Below, piece by piece: positions 1 through 12,728 of a DNA stretch of 64,000 nt. This DNA comes from Taenia hydatigena (Eukaryota; Platyhelminthes; Cestoda; Cyclophyllidea; Taeniidae). The position numbers and the translations under genes are program-made. The stretch lies in contig JADWOT020000006.1 in the NCBI GenBank assembly GCA_036345935.2, positions 7,662,519 to 7,726,518 of the forward strand, in the 5' to 3' direction. Position 1 is the stretch's first letter; each line of letters starts with the position of its first letter. Below the pieces are notes generated by a model. That model saw nothing but the letters and a program-made list of their open reading frames with translations. It searched no databases and was not told the origin of the DNA.

Positions 1-3000
1 AGAACATACTACATAAATCAGCTACCGCTCCATTAAAGCACTCAACCCTACTTTTAAAGCTGCGTTCATGCGTTCCAGTCAAGTCTAGAAGAAGAGCTTT
101 ATTACCTTATGTCCATTAAACCCTTTGTCACCAATGATTTTATTGAATAGCATTTAGGTTGGCGAATCCATATTACCACCAGTTTAAATTCATACTTGTG
201 ACGACTGAGTAGCTTCTTCCTTTGTAGAACAATATTAACTTTGAACTTAAAGTCCAATTTTTATTCGATGCGGAAGCCTTTTTCCCAAGCGCATTCCTCC
301 CTGATGATTGAATCAAGATGATTGAATGACATTTAGCAAACTCTCCGTCTACGGTTATCGAAACCGCTTTTTCACTTCACTTAAACTATTTGTACAAACA
401 TGGCTGGCCATTTCGGTGGGACAGGCATAGTTGGGCTTGTTAACGCAAGACTGAATAAAGGTGGACGATTGGACGCCATCCGATCAGTTTTGGCCCGTTG
501 CCATAATTAACAAACGTTCATTGTCGTTTTTTTACATGGCAAATTAAACGAGGATAGTGCAATTCAAAATCATTAGAACAATTTAATTGAACAGGGAACT
601 TATTCTAAAACAGGTTTTGCCAGGGTCCATGATTTTCGGATGCAGGGATTTAACTTTTTGAAAGCACCCGTTTTTTTGCGCAAATAGTGATAGCCTACAT
701 TCAGCATATAAAGGGAAAATTTTAAGGACCTAAACAAAGAAGTTGCAATTTGAAGTTGCAAGGTTTTAGGCTAGTGCTTTCAATAGAACATGCCGACAAG
801 CATTTGGCAATGCAATTAATGTGTCGCGACCGGTTCCATTAAGAAAAACCGAGCGTTCCTCTAATTTAAATGTTGAATTTGTTTACCATGAAGGATTTCA
901 TTCTCGTGCTTTCAAGGTTTTCACTAAAGGCCCAAATTTAACCGTTTTAAATCATAAGACCTCATCTAAACTCAAGGGTCACATCAGGATCAAATATGGT
1001 AACAATCCATTCCCCCAGCATCCTTATAAAGCTAGTGGAAATGCAAACTAGTTGAATGCACGAAATATGAGTTGATTTAAAATAGAATAATCCCATTCAC
1101 CATAGCAACTTCCCTCAACGTTTCATGCGACAACTTTGTCGGTTCAAGGCGAGTAGTGCAAGTAGATCGAATTGAACTGACCAGGAAAAAAGCCAAGTCG
1201 AATATTGTTTGCATTACGAATAATATGAAGGTCAGTTAGGTAACGGGGAGATGTTTATCGTCGATTAGAGAGAAGATGAGATGTGGTGGGGCGGAGTGGA
1301 GTAGAATGGATATTGTGGCATTATCATGCGGACGAATTGGCGCTAGTCACGCAAACCACCCAACTTCACCACAAAAAGGCATTTACCAGACAAGGCTCAA
1401 CTGAGATATCTGCAAAACTGGCATCCCTTCTGCCAAGATGCCTCAGCACTACTGAGTATATTATGCATGTAACCTGTTGCTGGAAAATCCCGCAAATTGG
1501 TCTCAGAGAGCCCTGTGGTCGTGCATGCCCTCCGTGCATGCCCTCTGTGCACGCCTTAAAAGACACAACTCACACGGCCTTGCCAACTTGCTTTAGCCAT
1601 ACTCCACTGCTACTTTTATCCCACTGTTTGTGCAATAGCAGCGAAGCAGCTTCGGCATCGGTGTATTTGGCGTCATGGCTGAACCACCATAGGACCACGG
1701 ACCTCAACTGCTTTGACACCCACCTTATTTCTAGGTAAAATGATGCATCAAGGTCTCACCACAACATAATCGTACGATTCAAAGGTCCTGGTCTCGCATG
1801 GCAAGAAGCTTTGCCTGCTGTGCTGCTCACCCAATTCTCCTAGGCTAGTCCATAGCTGAGAGCCGTCCTGATGTCCAGTGTACACTAACTTAAAAAATGT
1901 CAAGTGTCGGCCAGCGATTTACCTCTTGCCCAATTTTTATTATTCCCTTGGCAGGTAACTCTAACATTAGGCAGGGGAAGGGTCTGCGGTCGATTTTCAC
2001 ATTTATCCAATTCGGGTAGACGACTAACCTACAAAATTTATCCCCAATGTAGAGTTGGATGGGTAGGGAATGGACATACCATGAAAACATTTTCTCAAGG
2101 AACACGTTATTAAGCCACGAACCTGCAAACAGTTTTAAAGTGAACGAATATAATTTTACAGAGGACCGAGCTTTACGCCTGAGTGCTTTGGGCAGTTGAG
2201 AAAGGGTTTAACTTTGATTAGCCCAGGCTGCATCTAAGACAGGTAATGGACGGGCCAAAAAGATGAGAGTAGTTCTATCGGCAGACACTAGGCATATCAA
2301 TTATTAAAGATGCTTCCTTACTTTTTAAAATTGTGGCAATTTATATAAAGTGAACAGTGATAAATTCATTCCCAGAAAAAGTTTAGAGAAAATTGTAAAT
2401 CAAAGGTTGGTAGTGCAAAGAAAACTGAGTTTGACGAGATTGCGAAACCCACGATCATTTTGTCAGCTTTTAGAAACAGTCCGCTTGTGCTTCCTTTATT
2501 CACATCAGCCACCAATTCCACCTGCGTCTTGTGACTAATTTGATCATCAGAAAGATGTACAGGCGCCTCATTATTTCATTCTAAGTTGTTGAAACTGGGA
2601 ACCACTAGAATAAGGGGATGGTGAGATGCAAATATAGGACTAACCAACAATGCAGAAATGAATAGCGGGTGGCTAAGAAGCAATTTTAATGAAGGCACAC
2701 AGACACTTTCAAGCCCTCTTTGAAATCCTTCAGGATCGGCTGCCTCCGGGTAACAGGATTGCTGGTGAAGCGTCTGGTGGCAAATAACCAAGTTTCTAAT
2801 ACGCAATGACTCCTAGAAAAAGGATGTTTTGCAGTTAGTCTGTTGCTCTAAGCTCAATCAATCCAATGGTACATTTACCATAGACAAAAGCCCAATTCGT
2901 GGTGCAATTCATGTGACTCTGGTGATGAACGTGAAGAAAACTGATGGTAGAAGGGTGTTAAAGAACGCATTAAGCATATTTTTCAAAAAAGTGTCATTTT

Positions 3001-5389
3001 GGTGATCTACAAACAGTTATTTATCGTAAATTGTGTTTCTACTGTGAAAAACTCCACAACAAAGGTTTACATTCACGTCAACGATGGCTGCGACTAAAGA
3101 TCACTTGTGGTAACATTGGCCAACATCGTAAGCAATTTGATGCCCAAAGGATCAGCTTTTTATTCCCTTCAAAAACTCCTCATTCTTGGCTAAATCCGGC
3201 GCCGAAATGACCTTTTTCATTGACGATTGCAAATGCAGCACTTGCCTTATCGTGGGTTGTTCCTTTTTGGCATGTGGGCATTGTATTCTTACTTTTAGAA
3301 GGCAGTGGCCTCACGTTGTTTGCACTTCTTAACATTCCCCGCCATATGTTCAGGGGTCCACACATGTCATCACAGTGGCGCGTTTTAGTGCTTCTGGAAG
3401 CAGTTTCTCCATTTTTGAAAGGCATTATTGCGTTATGGGTATATTTCCTTCACATGCTTTAACCCTATGCCAGGTTACCCATCGCCTTCACTATCGCTTT
3501 TGCCTTCAAAGTTCCCATTTTTAAGTTTTACCAAACTTATGCAAACTCTTTAGGTGTGCCCATGAACATTCATTTTAAGAGCTAAAATACAGGACCTCTC
3601 GCGCAACTAGTATGTTACCAGTCACTACGACTAACATAAGACATAAGTAAGTAGTGCCGATGATATAATTTAAGAATTGTTTTTTGATTATGTTAATCTT
3701 GAATGCGAACAGTTCGGATAAGTTAGCAGCGATAATAAGCATTTAAAAGTGGGGACATAATCGAAATAAAGGAAATCTCGGTCAGCGAAATATGCACCTG
3801 TGACACCCGGAATTCCTTATCCGCGTTTGCAGCCCACACAGCTAATAAATGCACTTAAAAGGGCATTAAGTTAAACTTAAAAGAGTTGACAACACTTTGG
3901 AACAGTGAAACATCTGAGTTGTGGTGCTCGATTTTTATGGGGACGCTGGCGCAGCGCTTGCCGAAAGGAATGGAATTTTGCAATCATTCATCTAAGGTCG
4001 TCTGCGATCCTCTAAGTCGCTCACATTTACTGAGTAAAATTGGGCAAAAAGCTCGTGCCTTTGGGCCGGTCAAGTTCAATTCCATCTTTTCAAACCTGCA
4101 ATGTTCTCTTTGCTATACCTTATGATAAAACATTTCTTGTACCACTTTTAATGCAAAAGCCAGCTATTCTGAATCCCTTTAAGTCTAATGGCTAAGTTTA
4201 TCTTCAACCTGCAAACAGGTGTGAGGAGATTTTAGCTAGCAGTTAGACATTCTTGAACGCAAATCTATCATCTTTAGTTTCGTTTCTATTGACGTAAGGC
4301 ATTACAGTAAGACATTTAAAGTTTTAATTAAGACGTAAAGTCTTAACTAACTAGGGTCCCACATATGTCCACATTTCCTCACGAGCTATGTTGGGCCATA
4401 TTTTTACAACTCGACAGTGGTAAGACAAAAGTATTTCTGGAGAAGAAGAGTCAACTGCACATGCCCTAGTCAAAGATATTTGTTCAGGTCTAATGAGACT
4501 ATCCTGGTAGAGTCGAAAACGTGATTTGTGCTTTGAATAGTTGAGGTGTCGGTATTTTCGCGTCCATATCCCACTGTCATGAGGTCTGCACAAGAGAACG
4601 CGCACAATAAATGCAATGCTACGTGTCACCACCTTTTTTCTTCCTTTTAGATCGCTGATAGTCACACAACACTGGAAGACAAAAAAGCAACACGAAACGC
4701 TTTCTGGCTGAATACGATTAGCGTGATCAGGCACACACACGGGTGGAGTGATCGCGCTCACACACCACATTACAAATGAATCCCAAGGTCTGAAAAAAAA
4801 ATAATTCACAGTGAAAGGACCAAAGCTGTGTCGTGTGATCTCGTTTGCTTCTGTGGAAGTGCTGATGTAAACAACCAGGTCGATGTAAGATCTCTTGCCA
4901 TGCTAGAACAGATTTTTGAAGGCTCACCCCAGAGTTCTGAATTACCGTCAAGCTCCTTTTTGAAATAATCCAAGAAGTCAATTGCTCTTTTTCCGAATAA
5001 TGTGATAAAAATACAAGGTTCTACATAATTGGTTTCACTTCACTTCAACTCATCTTATGTTTGCCCTCGAGACTGGGCTGGTTGATCGACAGTCTTACAG
5101 GCCCACAAAAAAATGGAGCGTTTTTTTCGAGTAACTTGACTTCACCGTGTCGATTTTTGATATTTAACTAAAGTCATGGGCCCGAATAAAAAAAAAACTA
5201 GCTAAGTACTACCTAAAACTTAACCAAATGATATTTGGAACCAATTTTTCCCTAATTGGCTCATTTAATCTAATCAGATGAAGACAGCAGTTAAATGAGG
5301 ATTAAACTAGTTCGACAAAACAAGATTTCATTCATCTATTAAGGAAAGAATTTATCTAGCATAAGAATCTTTTCAGAGCTTGTCAGGTG
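1..5389. other. intergenic, no supported gene
   Basis: Only short open frames in AT-rich sequence are present. None has a recognisable domain together with convincing splice signals. A frame around 3220-3462 (+) is hydrophobic but lacks a good start or homologous motif. I see no RNA gene or repeat of known family here. Confidence 0.5.
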
Positions 5390-5939
5390 TCAACCCTCCC
5401 AAGGACTGAGTTTTTCCCGTAAATAATTAAGACTCGTTAGTGCTGAAGCAGTAGGAATTGTTGAAAAGTTTTGAGCGCTGTTTTTTAATGCAATACTCAA
5501 GCCTAGTATGATTTTGGGCCAAGATTCCTCGGTTGCCTCGCAGTAGTGGTCCATATCTGCAAAAACAAGATAATAAGATGTAGCGCAGTAGTTCAGGCAT
5601 ATTTTCGCTTTAAAACTTGCAGAGAATGAATTTCGTCTAGTATTTTCCAATAAATTCCAACTTTTTGAGGGTTACCCTCAAATCCGTCTGACTTTATGAA
5701 GGGTTTCACGTAGCAGCTGCTGCGACATGACTACTTTTAAGTATGCAGCCACCACGGGAAAGTAGGGATAAAATATTGTGGAATTTCGGTTGCAAATAAG
5801 CTTACCGCAGGCTGGTTGGGCAAAGCGAATATTTTTGCGAACCTGGCTCTCTGATGAGTCGTCGGTTTTTACAGGCGAAAACTGCAAGACGAGTGCAATC
5901 CATAAAATTACGAGTCGGTGAGGAGATGAAAGCTTTTGT
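5390..5939 (-). CDS. two probable exons of an unidentified, possibly secreted protein
   Basis: Exon 5939-5806 follows a pyrimidine-rich acceptor ending TTTTTTGCAG and ends at a GTAAGC donor. Exon 5556-5390 follows a second strong acceptor (TTGTTTTTGCAG) and ends in TGA. Joined in phase 1, the two give about 100 residues: a hydrophobic stretch (RLVILWIALVLQF) that could be a signal peptide, an acidic-serine segment, then two nearby cysteines (ACDMDHYC) and a helical, charged C-terminus. The alternative phase is also open for some distance, so the true frame is not certain. No upstream initiating exon was fixed. I do not recognise the family. The hydrophobic segment could equally be internal to a longer protein that includes the exon at 6369-6170. 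Confidence 0.35.
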
Positions 5940-6169
5940 CTGCAAAAAATAATTAACTCGCTTATTAAATAAATTGGTAGTGATGTCTGTGGGGTTCTGC
6001 CGCCACCTTGGTGCTTATCCTAGGTTCTCCTTCCTCTCCGAACACGAGTTAATCAAGTAACCCTATAAGCCTTGACAGTAACACTGTACTTACAAATGGC
6101 AGGTAATGTTGTGCGAATTTCGGTAATTTATGCAGAAAAAATTGTGTTTACCTTAGTATTTAATCATAC

Positions 6170-6369
6170 CATTGGGTATAAAGATGTCAACTCAGCTTTT
6201 AAAATGAGTAATTTTTTCTTATCTTGCCATTTATGCAGCATCAAATAGCGAGGCTGGATGGGAACTTCCTCAGAAATTGCCTGTACATTAAAAACGCGAA
6301 GGATAATGGTGAGGCGATGTGTATGAGGATTTCTAAGTTCTACTAGACCGTAATAGGGAGAGTTCAAAA
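6170..6369 (-). CDS. candidate internal exon, unidentified
   Basis: A 200-nt open frame is flanked by an acceptor (CTCACTTTGCAG) and a GTATGA donor directly after an ATG codon. It begins with two bases of a split codon and ends in phase 0. The protein starts NSPYYGLVELRNPHTHR and is rich in hydrophobic and basic residues. It could be the exon preceding 5939-5806, but only in one of the two possible frames there. No domain recognised. Confidence 0.25.
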
Positions 6370-6370
6370 C

Positions 6371-7788
6371 TGCAAAGTGAGTCGAATGCAAAAACAGGGT
6401 TGGGCAAATTATATATGCTTAACAGTATGAACAAAGTGGTGGGATTAAAATGCAGCCCCTACACAGTCAAATACAAATTCCCTCTGACAGTACAATTTTC
6501 CTATTTCGTTGCTTCAAAATTCACAAACACTGAAGCATATTAGGCTTTCAGTTTTGCTAGGATACTTAAATATGTATAACACACGGACATCAAAAACCAC
6601 CACTCCCAAAGGAATCAAAGTTGAAATCTATCTCCAAAATCTGATATCTATGCAGCTGGGCAGAATTTAGAAAAAAAGCCTTATTCGCACACAGGAAAGT
6701 GGTTGCATAAAGAAGTTCCGTAAATCCGAGCACATTTTGGAGATCATGGTTGTTTTATGGGAAATACAGCCCTACTCATCGAAATCGGGCAGCAACGACA
6801 GCGATAGAGGCGATGTTGTTAATGATTTTATGTAGGAATGCGGGGATAGGAGTGTTACTGCTCCAGTAATTTCTCCGATCTGGCTGCTTGCGTGTTCAGC
6901 CACTTGGCTGCTGCTGCCTATCTGAGTGCGAAATCACGTCACTTATCGCATCAAGTATCCTAATTAGCTCAGGATGTAAGGTTATGCCTTGCAGGCATGT
7001 GGACTCACTCATCAGCCTGTGTGTGGTCGAAATGGTTGGCTGATAAGGTAAGACTGGTTGGGTTTCTTGATAGGAAACCCGGTAGATCTATAATAATGTG
7101 CAAGTGTAGTCATTCTAGTGATGAAGTAGAATGCAGCTCTATTTCAACATCTATTTCGTGGCCATCTTGCATTCTCGCACAGTTAGTGAAAAAGTAGTGG
7201 AGGAACTGAAATTTATGAAAATACTAGACAATTTAACTGATTTGGAGTTGAATGCATTCGGCACGCTTACTAAACCTAGGACCTCAACGGTACAAAGGAG
7301 CAAATTTCAAGGCGAATGTAAAACACATTTATTTTTTCTACATCTCAGTTACATCTACACAATTGTTTCGTAATGTAGCTATACCTATGACACGACACGA
7401 CTTGCCCTAACAAATAAACTACCCTCTAGGAGTCCACTTCACTTTGCCATCGGAGCTGAATTGCTGCCCTTCGAAGTTTTGCTTTGGACATGGAAGTTAA
7501 ATTTGAATGTGCAGATAAATTTTCCCCTTTTGCTGCTGTTTTACTGGCTTACTTGTCAGCAAAAAAGTTTATCAGTTGTAGATATAGCAAGTAAATAACA
7601 CATTGGCGTATTACATTACGAACTCATTAGTTAATGAAAATAACAAGCAATTTGTCTTCCCTAGTATGTGTTAATTTCCACAAAAACTAATCAGTTTAAT
7701 ATCCGTAAAAGGAAACGCTCTTATAGAACACGTTGGTTGTTTGTTTAACTTTCAATTTTGGTAAAAGGACCACGTAGCAGCTCCATCA
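6371..7788. other. intergenic, nothing recognised
   Basis: AT-rich sequence with only short, isolated open frames and no family-level similarity that I can see. Confidence 0.45.
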
Positions 7789-8610
7789 TTGTACTTTTGC
7801 AGGGTGGACTGGCCTCCGGGCTATGCTAGTAGCCCCGAGCCTTGCTGTACTTCGACAGCACATATTCTGCCCCAGTACAATGCCTTTTTTGGTCTTTAGG
7901 CGAGCCAAAATGCGCTAATTTGGTAGCAGTGGAAAGCGAACCCGACCCCAAAGGTCATTGGTCTTGATTTCTACTGCTGGGTGGTGGGCCATAGGGGAGC
8001 GGGAGAAGAGCATATTGCTATGAACGAGAATTAGCGACGAGATCATGAAGAAAAGCCAAAAGTGACTCCCATTTTTGACAACTACCCAAGTCCTGTTTTT
8101 CGCAGGAAGGCTTCCAACAATGGAAGCGGCAGTGGTCGTGAACCATCTGAGTAAGTTTCCTTTCTGAGCTATCTGCCTTTCCTCTGCATGAAGGCACCAA
8201 ATATGTGGAATCATCATGCCACCTCCACTTTTCTCCTAACTGGATGGAACCCAAATAGGTAAACCTGGTGGCTCTGAAGAGCAAACAACGTGGCAAAGAG
8301 GAATAGAAGCGAAGCTTCAAAGACTGCCTGTAGGCCAGTGTTTCCGGGTCTAGCTATGGATACGTGTGAAGGCCAGCACAACCTTCCGTCCCCGAATCCG
8401 GTTCCCATGCATGACGATACTTTAAATCTAGTAGGGATACCAAGAGGTATCAGTGAGGTCGGGACCAAGTATCTACTCAGTTGCATAGAAATTCGCTGGC
8501 CGACATGAATGGTTCGTGAGTGTTTCCCGCACAGTGCTGATAACGTTGTGATAGCTGACGCGCACAGTAGATCAAGGGAAGCACTCAAAGGGGGGGGAGG
8601 CAATGCACAT
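7789..8610 (+). mobile_element. degenerate TRIM-like element: truncated LTR plus leader
   Basis: 7789-7918 is a shortened, diverged copy of the window's LTR family (TGTACTTTTG start, GGCCTCCGGGCTATG core, ATTCTGCCCCAGTA). It is followed by the primer-binding-site-like TTGGTAGCAGTGGAAAGC at 7919. The following ~700 bp match the noncoding leader of the better copies in patches: the segment around a GGAAGCG/CCATGGACCACCTG-like motif, and the run around GTTGTGATAGCTGACGCG. It ends with a G-rich tract (8587-8598) that resembles a polypurine tract. The expected 3' LTR is not seen in plus orientation; a minus-strand gypsy remnant follows instead. Confidence 0.5.
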
Positions 8611-9161
8611 TGTCTGTCAAGTTTGAAGTAGGTGTAGCACCCCGGGACTTTCCCAAAAGACAAAATAAGAATTTTACATTCGACGCGCTAAGGGGTTGGG
8701 GCTACTGACCTATCCCAGAGGCCAGCCCACCCTGCGGGTTTCAATATCGGAGGACCAAAGTTACCCCTTACGTAGGTTTCGTCCTCGTAACCGACCTGCG
8801 GAGCACCTTTGTAAGGTCATATATTGTGGTGGACGGTTATTGGTTGGGTACGGAGTTCAGCATTCCGGACGAGATGGTTCGTGGGAGAGAGAACTTTTAC
8901 TGCGATGTACTCCAGGCGAAAGAATCAACTTTCACATTTTGACAAGATCTCCTTCATGGTAGACGTTGAGTCGACTGTGCTTGTCGTAGTATTCCTTTTG
9001 TCTGGTATGAGACATCTGTAGGTGTCGCCGGGCAAGATTAAACGCTTTTCTAATCCCTTCCTTTAGACGGAGTACTTACCCCGGAGCATAGTCGGTAGCC
9101 ACTTCCCAACTCGGCAGGAATATATCGAAGGAGTTTCTCATTTCGCGGTCTGTGAGAATCT

Positions 9162-9506
9162 TTAACGGGGAGACATCGGCTGATGCGTGAACCGTAGTCC
9201 TATAGGCGAAAGGAGCACGTCCAAGGCTTGAATCCCAATCTTCTGTCGAGCCTCCTTCGTAAAAGCCTTTAGTAGTCCTATCAAGGTGCGATCTGTTCTT
9301 TCTACTTGTCTGTTACCCTGAGAAAGCCCAGGCGCCCTGCGCATCTTTGTGATTCCAAAGGACCTGAATAGATAAGCAAAGAGTCGGCTTTCGAAATTAG
9401 GACTTTGATTACTATGGACTGATTCAGGCACACCGTATTGACAGGCCCAACAACTGAAGATGATTGACGCGACCGCTTCGGCTACTTTCGTAAAGTAGTC
9501 AAACAT
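9162..9506 (-). pseudogene. integrase core fragment of the gypsy element
   Basis: The open frame carries the integrase core pattern FDYFTK...AEAVA, GVPESVHS.Q.PNFES.LF, and the QGN.QVERT segment that holds the third acidic catalytic residue. The aspartate expected before the Q-P-NFE motif reads as asparagine here. The frame is interrupted at 9162 and the C-terminal part continues in other frames toward 8750 (for example the EYYDKHSRLNVYHEGDLVKM stretch). A decayed copy, not a functional gene. Confidence 0.75.
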
Positions 9507-9964
9507 AACCAGAATCTATCGGTATCCCCTCTTGGTAAGTGGCAGTGGACCCATAATGTCTATACCCACTTTTTCGCCCGGGAACCCCGTAGTCATGGGT
9601 TGCAGATGCGCAATTTCTGTAAGTGAGGCTTCTTGAAGCTACTGTAAGCTACGCAGGACGGTCACCAGTATCGCTTCGTCGAAGCCTCCACCATCCTTTT
9701 CTCGCCCACATGGCCCAATTGCTTGTGCAACTCTTGAAGGACTGTTTGTATCAGAGAACCTGGAACAACCAGACGCTTGAGAGATGTGACGTCTTCTTGG
9801 TACCATAAAACCTCATCTTTTAGGGAGAGTTTGGACCATTGTTACCATTTCTACCTGGCTGCCTTGCTGGGCGGTTTCATTGCTTCCGCAGTGGGCTTGG
9901 AAGTGGATGCTAGAAACTTGTCGCATACCAGGGACGTGTCGGGATCTGTACCCTGTGTGTTCCT

Positions 9965-10720
9965 TCACTGGTGTTTAGTTAGCTCGCTTAAAAATAGGGT
10001 TCCCACCATACTACTATGCCTTTCCACTGAGAGAGGTCTGCAGAATAATGCATCCGTGTTGCCATGCTGATTCCCTTTTCTGTAATACACAGTAAAGTCA
10101 TTATTACAGATCCTCGTACCAGCGTGCAACCGAACGGTCAGCGCCTGATGGTCTGTTCTCACTATGAACTGTCTCGCTGTCAGGTAGTGCTTGAAGTGTC
10201 GCACCATTGTGTAGATGGCGAATAGTTCACGTTCTGTTGTACTCTTCTGTCTCATTTTTTGGTTTAGCCTGACACTAGCGTAGGCGATGACGTAGTCTCT
10301 GCCTTCTTTGTCTCTTTGTGAATGTGCACCGCCCACGGCCACGTCACTGGCGTCCGTGTCTAGTACAAAGAGTGGTGCGTCGGTCTCAAATTTTGGTAAA
10401 ACCTGAACCGGAGCGGAGCAGAGCGTGTGCTTTAGTTCTCTGAAGGCTTCATCATGCTCGTTTTCCCACTTGAAATTCTTTTTCGCACGATCTTCAGTAA
10501 ACGCTATCCCATCTGATGGGACTGTGTGCCCCAAGACGGTGACTGAACGACGAAGGAAATGGCACTTCTTTGGATTCAGGGTCAAACCTGCATCCTGCAG
10601 ACGGTTCAGAACTAGTTTAAGATTGGCGTTATGTTCGCGAATGTCTCTACCGAAAACAAGGACATCATCAGAGTAGACTATGCAATGTTTCGGAGGAAGC
10701 CCAATCAGTGCTGTTTGCAT
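9965..10720 (-). pseudogene. reverse transcriptase C-part and RNase H of the gypsy element
   Basis: The frame opens in the RT palm with the catalytic YSDD box (a YxDD variant), followed by LNPKKCHFL and GH motifs. It then jumps from a GIAFTEDRAK stretch directly to the RNase H linker (FKWENEHDEAF). The roughly 40-50 residues normally found between these points, including the SFLGL..YYR.F motif, are absent, which indicates an internal deletion. RNase H shows LDTDASDVAVGG, TTERELFAI and RTDHQAL. It ends in the tether region near 9965. Confidence 0.8.
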
Positions 10721-11021
10721 CAGGCGCCGGAAAGTGGCATTGCCTGGGATTCATAAAGCCCGTTGGGCACTATGAAAGCCGTCTTCTCTCTATCTTTTTC
10801 CGCCGCTTCTACTTGCCACTACCCGAATTTTAAGTCTAGTGTGGAGAACCACTTTGGTCCATGTAGGGAATCCAAGGAGCCGTTGATACGAGGTAACGGA
10901 AAAGCGTCTCTCTTATTTACGAAATTTAACTTTCTGTAATCAATACACAGCCGTAGACTACCGTCATATTTCTTTACCAGTTGGATTGAGGAGGCTCATG
11001 GTGACTTGGATGGTTTTATAA

Positions 11022-11935
11022 CTAATTCTTGATCATCTCTTCCACCAGACGGTTTGCTTCGTTCAGGAGAGGCGGCGGTATGCGTCTGGGCGGTTGCCGA
11101 ATGGGACTGGCTTCGCCGGTACCAATAGTATGTTGGACGATATTTGTTCGCCCTAGTCTCGCTCCTAGCCATGGTAACATGTTCGGATACTTGCTAAGCA
11201 ATGAATGCAGCTCCTCACTCTCGGTGATTTGCATCAACCGGGCGCAAAGATCATCTAATTGTTGACAAGAATGCCAGCAGCCTCGAAAAGAGCACTACAG
11301 ATTTCGTCTGTGTCCTTTTTTGGAGAAGGTCTGACTGGAATTGTTTCCCTATACTGCTGGGTCGCAAATGTGCCTTCTGCGAAATTCACGACCGCCTTGG
11401 TGTTACGAAGGAAGTCAATGCCAAGTATCGCATCCCAAACCAATTTGGGGCACATAATAAGTTGGACCGTCGAGGTTTCTTTCCACAGTGAGACTTTTAA
11501 CGACGTCTCCCCTTTTACCTTCATCATTCTCCCTTCTACTGAGTAAAGTTTTGCGGGGGGAGGACCAGTGCGAAACTTGGTGCGGAGATCTGGGAAAGCT
11601 TGGGGATTCACTAATGGTTTGGCTGCGCCTGAGTCAAGGAGGAAACTGTAGGGACGTCTCTCTAGCTTGCCAGTGGCTCGCATAAATGGGAGGGAACCAT
11701 GTGAGAGTAGGCAAGATAAGGAATGGTGCGGTTCACCCGCTTTCGAGATACGGCACGACGGAGTCCAACGTGGACGTGTAGGACTCGGTCGGCGGTTGGC
11801 CATATGGAATGGCGATGCCAGGAGGCGTTCCTGACGCTTTCTGATCGCTGCCTCGACGAACTGACTGAGATCATTGGTCTTCACCCTGCGATGGTCGCTG
11901 GTCGGACTCCGGCTTTGAATTGAATGGCCACCCAA
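11022..11935 (-). pseudogene. gag C-terminus, protease and RT start of the gypsy element
   Basis: 11935-11255 holds a basic region followed by an aspartic protease with SFLLDSGAAKPLVN and the downstream ILGIDFL motif (usual form ILG.DFL). 11237-11022, in a different frame, holds the RT entry sequence (IRQPPRRIPPPLLNEANRLVEEM). The frame shift between them and the stops in 11020-10740 show that this is a remnant. Confidence 0.75.
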
Positions 11936-12512
11936 CTTTTCACCTTGTTAGGTGACCAGCCTCTAAAGGCCCGTTCGGCTAGGATTTGCAAGACTTTAGC
12001 GTACTCCCCGTCGTTTTCGCCTGGCTTTTGACCACTGCGAAAGAACTCCCTAGCCAGCGACTGCTCTCGCTGGTCGATAATGAGTTAAGCCAGTATCTCA
12101 CAGCACTGGTCAAGATCGAAGTGAGGTGAGACTCGGGCATTAATTGCTGCTAAAAAAAGCTCTTGCAGAAGAGCGTGGAGGATCAGCGGAATTCCCTACC
12201 GCTGAGGGTATAAGTGGATGCAGAACCTCACGGTTTTCATCCAATCCCCAAAATTCATTTCTTTTTGAAGTGAGGGAGGTCTGCCAACGCCGCTACCAGC
12301 GTAGAGGGTACCTCCTCTTCCCTCTCACCGCCCTTGCTATTAGAAGTCGGAACACGCTTTGACATCTTTATCATGGGTAAGAGAGAGGGTGCGAAGAGAT
12401 CCTGTAGGCGAGTTCAGGACGAGGATATGTTGCGCTCTTGGGAGTCACTACGCGGCTCCGCAACCAGGTTCCAAATGTCGTCCCGCCTCTGGCCTACAAT
12501 ACTAGTAAACCC

Positions 12513-12631
12513 TGTAATACTTTGTTTGTTTGGGCTGCCGGTTTCAGTCAGGGCCGCAGAGTTGGCCGTATTGTCCTAGCCGCGTAGGCTGGCCTCAGAG
12601 CCATGCCAGCAGCTCAGTTCTCTCTGTCTGT

Positions 12632-12685
<54 letters not shown>

Positions 12686-12728
12686 CTGCCCTAGTATTTT
12701 GCCTTCAAGTGAGCCTTGGGATACTACA
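12513..12728 (+). mobile_element. solo LTR of the TRIM-like family with an AT microsatellite
   Basis: Starts TGTAATACTTTGTTTG and ends GGGATACTACA, matching the LTR ends of the complete elements at 40966-41862. The internal ATATAT tract of the family has expanded to about 48 bp (12634-12681). No primer-binding site or leader follows, so it is a solo LTR. It lies at the right edge of the minus-strand gypsy remnant and about 450 bp upstream of the first supported CUB-gene exon. Confidence 0.8.

Larger units (their letters stand above)
8690..12505 (-). mobile_element. decayed Ty3/gypsy LTR retrotransposon (gag-pol remnant)
   Basis: Read on the minus strand, the order is: noncoding leader (12505-12366); gag start at 12365 (MSKRVPTSNSKGG); a gag-like stretch to ~11940; protease with the LLDSGA active-site motif (~11640); RT start (~11237) with the IRQPPRRIPP motif; an RT core with LCIDYRKLN and YSDD; RNase H; then an integrase core fragment (9506-9162) and a C-terminal part ending near 8750. 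Stops and frame changes break the frame repeatedly. A block of RT between the YSDD region and the RNase H linker is missing, so the element cannot encode a working polyprotein. The arrangement PR-RT-RH-INT is that of the Metaviridae-type retrotransposons. The left end at about 8690-8740 resembles part of the TRIM-family LTR in minus orientation. Confidence 0.8.

Noticed and set aside
1500..1560. Short CCTCCGTGCATGC-type direct repeats as a CRISPR or regulatory array
   Set aside because: Only two or three imperfect units with no spacers; a local low-complexity repeat in a eukaryotic genome.
9777..11923. Plus-strand frames across the gypsy region as genes
   Set aside because: They are shadows of the minus-strand protease, RT, RNase H and integrase remnants.
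12634..12681. AT dinucleotide run as a separate functional element
   Set aside because: It is an expansion of the short ATATAT tract present in most LTRs of the family.
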